Shown here piece after piece: positions 8,513 to 14,218 of a stretch of DNA of 14,218 bases (the first letter of the stretch is position 1; each line of letters starts with the position of its first letter). The notes below the pieces were generated by a model. It worked only from the letters and a program-made list of their open reading frames with translations, was not told the DNA's origin and searched no databases. The stretch comes from Paramacrobiotus metropolitanus (lineage: Eukaryota; Tardigrada; Eutardigrada; Parachela; Macrobiotidae). The stretch spans positions 1,180,001 to 1,194,218 of the forward strand of contig NW_026570259.1 of the NCBI RefSeq assembly GCF_019649055.1. Reading direction: 5' to 3'. A program made the translations under genes and the position numbers.

Positions 8513-9443
8513 CTAATCCGCGTTAGCTCCTTGCATAAAATTTTTTCCTACTATTGGCTCTTCTTTCATCCTCGATACACTGGCTCCGGTGTATGTGGTA
8601 TTGCTTTGCTATTCGAAAAAGCTCCTCCTGAAAGTTTGTTTCAAAACCTTTTCAAAGTCCCTTTTTTTTGCAATTCTGACGACATCTTTCACCTTAAATA
8701 CTGGTTTCTTTTTTTATGGTCTGTTTTCTCGTATAATCGATTAAACACAAGCAGGAATTTTCTTCAGTCACATCCGCAGGACAAAACATGAGAAGAGTGA
8801 GGAGTGTGATTATATGTCCATACAATATTTTGTAGCCGATCGTAATATTTTGGAGATTTTCGACTAGTAAATAAGCGCCATATGCGCTCACGCAGCGTTC
8901 GAATAACGCGCTCCGCCATGGAACATTTTATGTCATCGTTTTCCGAACTGAATAGCATAATCTCTTTCCGTTTGAGTAAATCCCCATTTTTATTAAAAAA
9001 TTCACGGCCTTTATCAGCCTGTATTTTGTCGAATGGACCCAGGCGTTCTAGTATTTTTCCAGTGCTTTTGCCGTTGATAAACCATCTTTACACTTAATTA
9101 ACTCGCATTCTATTTTTTTAGAAAAACAATCAATAGCAACCAACACGTAGCCATAATTTTGTTCCACTTTTTAAACTTTTGCATATCCATCAAATCTACC
9201 TGAGCTGGCTATTTTATTTAGGACGACCACCGGATTCTGTGGAATTTTCGGTTGACAGGCTTATGTAAAGTGTAGGCATCGATCCCTCAAGAATATTTTT
9301 GGCTTTTTCCTTGGGAAACATTTTCTGGAAGGTTTTGTAAAACCGTTCGAGCCCCCTAGGCTGCTCAGTGCACTAGGATTGAGATAGTGCTGGTCCATCG
9401 GAAACAGGCTGAGTAATTTTAGGTACCTCGTTGGCTTTGTCAC
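8513..9443 (-). CDS. Retrovirus-like integrase (Polinton INT; frame-broken)
   Basis: DDE integrase thought to insert the element. Diagnostic pieces on the minus strand: GLERFYKTFQKMF (about 9350-9315, an N-terminal region typical of Polinton integrases), the first Asp in QVDLMDM (about 9203-9183), GYVLVAIDCFSKK (about 9150), the second Asp in a short DKIQADKG (about 9035), the Glu in MAERVIRTLRERIWRLF (about 8925-8870), and YNHTPHSS (about 8800). A chromodomain-side C-terminal part with VKDVVRI follows (about 8685), and the stop is TAG 8513-8515. At least five frame changes are spread over the gene, including near 9280, 9170, 8960 and 8790. The catalytic triad is still present. The true start is not clear; upstream sequence is too damaged. 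Confidence 0.78.
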
Positions 9444-9494
9444 CCAGTTTTAGACGAATCTTCTATTTTTTTTTTTCTATTTTCGTCACTGTCA

Positions 9495-9777
9495 TCAGAA
9501 CAGCAAGAAGAAACACAATTCAATTTCATCCCTTGTCCAAAATTTAGATTTACCGGCACACAACCGACATTTTAAAGAACCTTTAGCCAGCGGCCCTTTA
9601 ATACCTTGCCCTTTATAAAAAAACTTTTGTCTGCTCTCGTACCCGCTCGCCACGGCGGCGTGGTACTCTTCTGCGCTTACAGCTTGGAATTTATTATCGG
9701 TGATATTTTTGTTTCGTTTAGCGTTTGTTCCAATGCGTTTACCGCGTTTCCTTTTTTCAATGAAAAGATGGATATTT
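9495..9777 (-). pseudogene. Basic open reading with a CxxC pair, no start codon
   Basis: Open on the minus strand from about 9777 to TGA 9495-9497 without an ATG. It has a Lys/Arg-rich beginning (KRKRGKR-like) and then KGPLAKGSLKCRLCAGKS with a CxxC pair near 9570-9550 that could be half of a zinc knuckle. The opposite strand shows a longer hydrophobic reading that is only its shadow. It is probably the frame-shifted end of the gene at 9930-10100 or the N-terminus of the integrase. I cannot assign it. Confidence 0.35.
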
Positions 9778-9929
9778 CATCCGAATCAATTCAATCAAGT
9801 TTTCTTGATTTTTTGATTTTGAACTGTTTGAATTTCTTTTCGCTTTTTTTTGTTAACGGTGTGGTTATTGATGATAGTTGTGGTGTTTTAGTATTACAAG
9901 ATATAATATTCTTTTGCATAGCCCCTTTA

Positions 9930-10100
9930 CTAAGTAAATTGTGCTTTCTGCCATTCGCTTAAATTTTGACTTGAAAGGATTTTTGCTGTCAAATCCCCAA
10001 GCGATAAAATGTTGTTCGCTTCAGGTGGAGCTTGTAAAACTGTCAGCTCGGCGGCTCGCTTCTTGATATCCCGCTCAGGCACAATATAATGTACCTCCAT
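9930..10100 (-). CDS. Small conserved Polinton protein (VPE-type N-terminus), probably truncated
   Basis: ATG at 10098-10100, 15 nt after the preceding stop; 56 residues to TAG 9930-9932. It begins MEVHYIVPERDI and then has a Pro/Glu segment and ILSLGDLTAKIL followed by SEWQKAQFT. Polintons often carry, next to a small hydrophobic protein, a protein with a similar MxxVPP start and a helix around an IL…L…KA pattern. Lys-rich sequence continues in another frame to about 9780, so this is likely the front of a longer, broken gene. Function unknown. Confidence 0.42.
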   Translation of the reverse strand: MEVHYIVPERDIKKRAAELTVLQAPPEANNILSLGDLTAKILSSQNLSEWQKAQFT

Positions 10101-10115
10101 GACCTAAATTAGAAT

Positions 10116-10430
10116 TTAGCGCTCCGGCCAGAACACTGCTAAAACTGGCAGCACTGCACCCAGAAAGCCACCTTTTGTGTTAATAGCTTTTTTTAGCTTT
10201 TGTGGGATACCGTCGAAGAGCTAATAATCGTATCGGCTTTTCCAGCGTCTGCAAATTCGCGTACTTTCTGGTGATAAATTTACGGTATTTTTTACGATAT
10301 TCAAGCAGCACTCTTCCAGCCCTTTAATATGCTTTTTGTTACAATGATTCGCGACAGCTCTGCGATCTTTGGGGTTGAGCGACGAGAGAAACAGCTAAAA
10401 AGAAGCAAATTCTTTCAAATGTTTCGTCAT
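10116..10430 (-). CDS. Small conserved Polinton protein with C-terminal hydrophobic segment (frame-broken)
   Basis: The ATG at 10428-10430 overlaps the ATPase stop as ATGA. Blocks in order: KHLKEF, DRRAVANHCNKKHIKGLEE with CCLNIV next, LSPES, a basic arm (LLALRRYPTKAKK) and a Gly-hydrophobic end GGFLGAVLPVLAVF near 10160-10120. This order (helical start with an ECxLN motif, basic arm, then Gly-Gly-Phe-Leu hydrophobic tail) is familiar from a very common small protein in invertebrate Polintons. Frames change near 10390, 10275 and 10190. A virion or membrane role is suggested by the tail, but is not established. Confidence 0.6.
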
Positions 10431-11125
10431 GTTGACGGCACTGCACAAAAATTCGGGTCGGTATAAATTCTTGCTGTTTGAAAGTCCGTTTTGTTTTCTT
10501 GCACAACATGAGATCTAACACGCAAATAATCGGGACAATTCGGTTTTAAATCCAAAATCAAAGGTTCAAATGGAGTAGCAGTAATCTTTTTGTACGCTTT
10601 TTTCAGATGCTTAAATCCTGTTTGTCTTGATAAATAATCGAGTTGGTTGTTGTCGCGAACATTTTTAAACAACACAATATACTGAGTATTTAAGGCAATA
10701 TCCCGACTTGCTTTACCTTGCTTAAATAAATTCTGTGTGATATAAATTGCTGACAAATTTCTGTGATGTATTCCTTGCGTAAATAGTTTCGTGGCTAACT
10801 CCACTACTGCCATTTCGCCCGCCAGATCATCAATAATTAGCAGATTGCTTTCTGCTTTTAGAAAAACTCCGAATCTAGTAAATCGTCTTTAACCCTTTAA
10901 CAAATTCTGTTGCTGGAAAAATCTTTTAATTTCTTCGTAAGAGTTTTGCCATTGACTGTATGCTACCACTATTCTGGTTGGGACGACGTCCATTGCATTT
11001 CCTTTCAGCATTTTAAGAACATATTGTGTTTTACCACTCATTGTTGGCCCACATATTATTGCTCCGAAAGGCCATTGGAACCTGAGATCATAACCAACTT
11101 CTGGATACATGGCACAAATAACCAA
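10427..11125 (-). CDS. Genome-packaging ATPase (A32/FtsK-HerA type; one in-frame stop)
   Basis: Packages DNA into capsids in Polinton-like viruses. The Walker A motif GPTMSGKT lies at about 11049-11026, a Walker B LLIIDD at about 10845-10828, then HHRNLSAIYITQNLF (about 10765-10720) and VLFKNVRDNNQLDYLSRQ, both characteristic of this ATPase group. The ending LILDLKPNCPDYLRVR also fits. The whole gene is in one frame; the only visible break is TAA at 10889-10891, between Walker A and B, where the spacing also looks short. The start ATG at 11125 is antisense to, and overlaps by 17 bp, the start of the TBP-like gene. The 3' end overlaps the next gene. Total about 232 codons, typical for the family. 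Confidence 0.82.
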
Positions 11126-11721
11126 TATCGTCGCAACTGCGCACTTGAATGTGCCAAATCGACTTGCACCAGCTTAATTTGAACAGACTTTATCACAGAA
11201 TACGATCTAAAAAATTCTCTTGTCTTTGTGGCGCGTAATATATCCGAAAAAATTCCACGCCAATTATATCGCAACGGTAAATTACTGTCAATGGCGGACG
11301 CACACTGCGCGAGTCACGAAATTATGCAAAATACTTTTGCAGCTTATTGCTACGGGTTGCAAAGGAGCACGAATAACAAATTATAAGGTTGTTAATATTA
11401 TTGCTTCATGTCAGCTGCGACGACAAAACCTTGAAAATATTGGCCATTCAACTGGTGACAAATACTACGAGCCAGAGATATTTCCAGGCATGACAATAAA
11501 GATGATGAAAAGCCACATGTATAGTCTTTAATAGTGGAAAATGTAACATACTTGGTTTAAAAAAATTCGAACATATTGAGGAAGTCTATCAGAACTTTGC
11601 CAACTTCTCAAATAGATTTTGCTCGAGCTTCACTTTGGAATTCTTTCCATTTTCCTTAGCTGGTGATTCGACACTCTCCATTGACACCGCGTTGCTCCTC
11701 GGTACAATCGCAATCGTCTGA
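11109..11721 (+). CDS. TATA-binding-protein (TBP) homologue, frame-broken
   Basis: A divergent TBP core of two repeats on the strand opposite the ATPase. The start ATG (11109-11111) is followed by ITNIVATAHLN, which resembles the beginning of the first TBP repeat. PKKFHA (about 11245) matches the NPKRF position. The second repeat is clear: ITNYKVVNIIASCQL (about 11370-11415), then YYEPEIFPGMTIKMM (about 11464-11508), then in the next frame IVFNSGKCNILGLKKFEHI (about 11515-11575) and a closing helix EEVYQNFANF. The Phe residues that wedge into the TATA box in TBP are present in the second repeat. Frame changes lie near 11160, 11215, 11250 and 11515. The core probably ends near 11620; the frame runs open to TGA 11719-11721, overlapping an antisense exon. 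It is much diverged from cellular TBP, and no host-like N-terminal domain is seen. Confidence 0.74.
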
Positions 11722-11925
11722 AAATTATATATATATAATATTGTTTTTTTGCCAGGATTTTTTAAAAGGTACCAATTTCTTCTTCTGTTTCATAGGAGCT
11801 GAAGGAACTGTCCGAATCCGTATCGTATCCTGTAATTAGGGTGCAGTTGACTTGTGGTATTACTCAATTAAATTTTTTTACTTACCGGAGTCGTTGGGAG
11901 CGTCCGGCTGTTCATGATTGAGCAT
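11656..11925 (-). CDS. Small acidic protein encoded by three exons
   Basis: Exons 11925-11886, 11829-11773 and 11717-11656 are joined by introns of 56 nt (11830-11885, GTAAGT…TTACAG) and 55 nt (11718-11772, GTACC…TTTCAG), both phase 1. The joined frame is intact: 52 residues, with an acidic, serine-rich middle (DTDSDSSFSSYETEEEI) and a Cys-pair end (DCDC). The frame is also open a little upstream of this ATG, and an acceptor-like TTCTCACAG lies at about 11970, so a further 5' exon is possible. A TATA box lies at 12094. Unrecognised; acidic Ser/Asp/Glu tracts of this kind often form casein kinase II sites or activation-type regions, which is a guess. The last exon overlaps the tail of the TBP-like reading on the other strand. 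Confidence 0.55.
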
Positions 11926-12092
11926 TACAATATGTCCAGGAGTTTGGTTGCAAATAGCACGTATAGTTTTTAACTGTGAGAACGCATTTGATTATAACAG
12001 TCTATATCAACAAAATCCTGTGCATTTTGCTGCACAGCAATTTGTTTCACAGCATTATCTTTCTCGGTAAACTATTTTGCGTGTGAGAGCGC

Positions 12093-12100
12093 TTATATAA
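12093..12100 (-). promoter_or_regulatory. TATA box for the leftward acidic gene
   Basis: Minus-strand TTTATATAAGCG, with transcription expected to begin about 30 nt downstream near 12065. Three very short upstream readings precede the ATG at 11925, consistent with an untranslated or spliced leader. Confidence 0.5.
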
Positions 12101-12310
12101 ACACATGTCAAATTAACCGAGTCAAGTCATTAATGTCAGTGTGACGTTCGCTATGATTACTTTCACTGCTGTTTCTTCTCCGTTTGTCGTAGAAAGACAT
12201 TTGTTTTCTAGGCAACCGAGTAGATAAAGCTGTGACGGTTAATTTTTGTTCGTAATTACTTTATTTGCCGAATCGAGATACACTAATTCCGGTAGAAAAG
12301 ACTGTATTTT

Positions 12311-12360
12311 GGAGCAGCTGTCGTTTGCGCGCTGACAACAAATGCGCAAAGGATAGATGT
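12311..12360. repeat. Palindromic repeat unit, copy 1
   Basis: GGAGCAGCTGTCGTTTGCGC followed by a GACAACAAAT loop and GCGCAAA. The arms TTTGCGC (12324-12330) and GCGCAAA (12344-12350) are perfect over 7 bp. It shares the frame GAGCAG-YTGTCGTTT…ACAACAA…GATARATGT with copy 2, about 165 bp away. Confidence 0.7.
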
Positions 12361-12473
12361 TCCCAAAAAATACTCTTTAAATTAAACGAAAAACTTTGAC
12401 TGATAAATTTAACTTCAAACTACTCTCTGCTTCAAATCAACCTGCTAATTAACCAAAAACAAGGTTAAATTTT

Positions 12474-12529
12474 TTTGAGCAGTTGTCGTTTACGTGGTAA
12501 ACAACAATCGCACGTAAACGATAAATGTC
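12474..12529. repeat. Palindromic repeat unit, copy 2
   Basis: TCGTTTACGTG (12486-12496) and CACGTAAACGA (12511-12521) are perfect 11-bp inverted arms around a 14-nt loop containing GTAAACAAC. Compared with copy 1 the stem bases differ in compensating pairs, so the pairing is kept while the sequence changes. Confidence 0.75.
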
Positions 12530-12709
12530 TAAATGATACCCTTAAAATAAAAAACAAAATGAACTACTGCACAGTTATGGGTATAATTCTGTTTCGATGA
12601 ACACTTAAAATAACATAAGCAAATGGCACGCGCAGCGAATATATTCGTTTTTTAATCATAATAATTCTGTAAGTTTTACTTCACTGTTGTAGTCGTTAAT
12701 TTTATGTCC

Positions 12710-12717
12710 TATAAAAG
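12710..12717 (+). promoter_or_regulatory. TATA box for the rightward spliced gene
   Basis: TATAAAAG, 104 nt before the ATG at 12821. An acceptor-like CTTCCTTTTAG at about 12752-12762 lies between them, so the leader may also be spliced. Confidence 0.55.
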
Positions 12718-12820
12718 TTAAAAAGAAATGGCAGTATGTATTAACGTCTACTTCCTTTTAGGGATTCCAAAAACCCGCAACGAAACTGCCACAATATTTT
12801 AAGGATTTTGCCAGCCAGCA

Positions 12821-13832
12821 ATGTCTACAGCATCAAGTAGAAACCGACTGGCTGTGGCCACCACCAAGTACTTAAACATCCAGTCCGACGAATGGCGCAC
12901 TAAGACGGTAAGAAATGTTATTATGCAGTAACCTGATTATCAGTTGCATTTACAGGGTAAACTGCGCAAGTTCCAGAAGAGCGCTCTGACCCGTACATTC
13001 ACCACCATCAGAAAACAATGTTCACTGCTATTATTGTGATACTGAAGAAGCTGTTGGACGTTGCACAAATGGAAAAGTATCACATGGAAAGCATTGCAAC
13101 TTTTGGCTTCCTGTCCGCCAGACAGTATGCCATCGTCTGATGAGGGCTACTGGATTGATGAAATATCAAATTACCCATCACACTACTCGAAAATCACACG
13201 CATCATCGCTGACAACAAAAAAGAAACAAGACGAAACGAAATTGCTGGAGAAAAATTCGCGAACTCACATTGGAACGACCAGTGAACTGCGCCACCGATC
13301 AGCTGTCGGAAAGTGAGCTTAAGGCCAGAACCAAGGCGTACAAATCCTTGTGGAAACAACTGACTGAGCTGACAAACTCTGTATCAATGTATAACGACAA
13401 AATTAAGGAACACTGCCTCTCCCTGATAACTGGCTTTGAACATCTCGAAATCAAAGCTAAACATTGAGAAGATGACCATTGGTAAGTGTAGTTCCTCTGA
13501 CTTGTATTAAGTTTTATTTCACAGTTTATTGCAGCCCAGGAAGCGTTCCTTCCCATTGTCCAAGAAATGTCCACTGTTAGCACTCTCATGACCGATACCT
13601 GACCCAGTCTGAGAACGGACGTGATGTCAGCGCTGCTTTGAACAAACTGGATGTTGCCATAAACCTGGCTAAGAACGCGCTGCATGGTGTGATCAGCTTG
13701 TCTATGTGTATTCATTTTTTAATGTGGTTTTATTTCATTTTGTCAGGTGACCATCCGGAAGTCCGTGATGACCCACGCGTGGATGACATAGGAGAAAGCG
13801 AATCGGAAATGAGCACCTCGGACGATGAATAA
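12821..13832 (+). CDS. Unrecognised multi-exon, helix-rich gene (frame-broken)
   Basis: Start ATG 12821-12823; end TAA 13830-13832. Introns: 12908-12955 (48 nt, ACG|GTAAGA…TTTACAG, phase 0), 13482-13534 (53 nt, GTAAGT…TTGCAG), and probably 13708-13746 (39 nt, GTATTC…TGTCAG, phase 1). The product starts Ser/Thr-rich and basic (KLRKFQKSALTRTF) and has a likely coiled coil (SELKARTKAYKSLWKQLTEL, about 13312-13371). A further helical segment follows (ENGRDVSAALNKLDVAINLA) and an acidic Ser-rich end (SESEMSTSDDE). Frame changes lie near 13020, 13130, 13260, 13445 and 13598. The helical pattern loosely recalls structural or Gag-like proteins, but I cannot name a family. Confidence 0.5.
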
Positions 13833-14026
13833 TGCTTTACTTACTGGTTTTCATTTTGCTGTTACTGGTAAACTATATAAAAATTCTGAATAACGTAATT
13901 GTTTTATGCGTCTTATCCGCTTTAGCTTTTGATGCTTTCACCTACTTTATACTATACCCGTACATAAATCAAATAATACAGTACAGTCAATGGTCAAGGG
14001 ATTCCTTATACACTATAGAAAACTAG
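13832..14026 (+). CDS. Small two-helix membrane protein
   Basis: 64 residues, intact. The ATG overlaps the stop of the upstream gene in TAATG. Residues 2-30 are strongly hydrophobic (YLLVFILLLLVNYI, then VIVLCVLSALAF) and a third hydrophobic stretch follows (FTYFILYPYI), giving two or three membrane spans with a short polar C-terminus. The stop-start overlap suggests translation after termination of the upstream gene, or a separate spliced message. A viroporin-like or envelope-like role would fit the size, but nothing confirms it. Confidence 0.5.
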   Translation: MLYLLVFILLLLVNYIKILNNVIVLCVLSALAFDAFTYFILYPYINQIIQYSQWSRDSLYTIEN

Positions 14027-14218
14027 GAGTAAATATTTAGATACAGTCAACAACTAACGATTTAATCAGTAACTATGGTAATATTTTGTAAATTATTAAT
14101 ACAAAGTATATTTTAGTTTTAATTTTTTGCGGAATTTATTTACTTATTGTGACGTCACAAACTGCAGTCCGAAGTCCAGTGATAACTGGAATCAAAACCT
14201 TTGGGACGCCGTTTACTA
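14027..14218. other. AT-rich right edge with small palindromes, no gene
   Basis: Contains the perfect 14-bp palindrome TTGTGACGTCACAA (14147-14160), which includes the CRE-type TGACGTCA, then CCAGT-gata-ACTGG (14176-14189). No gene is supportable and no terminal inverted repeat can be tested because the matching left end is outside the window. Confidence 0.4.

Larger units (their letters stand above)
12101..12709. promoter_or_regulatory. Gene-free control region between divergent genes
   Basis: About 600 bp without a supportable gene, bounded by a leftward TATA box (12093-12100) and a rightward one (12710-12717). It holds two related palindromic units (12311-12360 and 12474-12529) and is otherwise AT-rich. 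It could serve as a bidirectional promoter/enhancer or replication-related site; only the structure is visible. Confidence 0.45.

Noticed and set aside
8513-9443. LTR retrotransposon as source of the integrase
   Set aside because: No reverse transcriptase, RNase H or LTRs are seen, and the neighbours are capsid, ATPase and protease genes of Polinton type.
9606-9962. 118-residue hydrophobic plus-strand reading
   Set aside because: It is the antisense shadow of Lys/Arg-rich minus-strand sequence; AAA/AAG runs read backwards give Phe/Leu. It has no promoter or family features.
3767-12045. Motif pair AGCAAAATG and ACAAATTGCTG near two promoters as a conserved regulatory box
   Set aside because: The order and distance from the TATA boxes differ between the two sites, and such AT-rich 9-11-mers may recur by chance; noted only within the promoter entry.
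12821-13600. Retrotransposon Gag (DUF1759-like) identity for the rightward gene
   Set aside because: Only a loose coiled-coil resemblance; introns and lack of adjacent Pol genes argue against it.
1-14218. CRISPR arrays, tRNA or rRNA genes, bacterial operons
   Set aside because: No regularly spaced repeats or cloverleaf structures were seen, and the introns and TATA boxes indicate a eukaryotic context.

Overview
The window looks like most of one integrated, virus-like element of the Polinton/Maverick–adintovirus kind in an invertebrate genome. The evidence is a combination of hallmark remnants. On the minus strand there are the N-terminal part of a protein-primed-type DNA polymerase B (leaving at the left edge), a retrovirus-like integrase, an A32/FtsK-HerA-type packaging ATPase, an adenain-like cysteine protease, a double-jelly-roll-type major capsid protein, a second conserved capsid-associated protein, and several small conserved virion-type proteins. 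No terminal inverted repeats or host flanks are visible. The host species cannot be told from this sequence. Short GT-AG introns (about 39-65 nt) show that the genes are expressed in a eukaryotic nucleus.

Layout, left to right. 1-700 (-): polymerase B N-terminus. 718-2188 (-): an unrecognised gene with at least five short introns. 2201-3690 (-): an IAP-like protein with two BIR-like domains and a RING, containing one clear intron and a striking palindrome. 3691-3918: divergent promoter region with a TATA box on each strand. 3919-4984 (+): a protein with a PC4/p15-like segment. 4985-5145: convergent 3' ends. 5146-11125 (-): a compact late-type cluster of packaging ATPase, two small proteins, a basic remnant, integrase, capsid-associated protein, small Ala-rich virion-type protein, major capsid protein and protease, with many genes only 0-15 nt apart or overlapping. 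11109-about 11720 (+): a divergent TATA-binding-protein (TBP) homologue, head-to-head with the ATPase. 11656-11925 (-): a small acidic three-exon gene. 12094-12820: a gene-free control region with divergent TATA boxes and two palindromic repeat units. 12821-13832 (+): an unrecognised spliced gene, followed with a stop-start overlap by a small membrane protein (13832-14026).

How it may work together: integrase, polymerase, protease, ATPase and capsid genes form a standard replication and virion module. The unusual part is the accessory set: a TBP-like factor and a PC4-like factor, both in an element whose own divergent promoters carry good TATA boxes, plus an IAP that could delay host cell death. 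This suggests (inference) an element that supplies part of its own RNA polymerase II initiation machinery.

Almost every large gene is broken by one or a few frame changes, several at homopolymers or dinucleotide runs, while diagnostic residues remain intact. This can mean a recently decayed endogenous copy or uncorrected indels in the assembly; the sequence alone does not decide. Frame breaks are described by position only.
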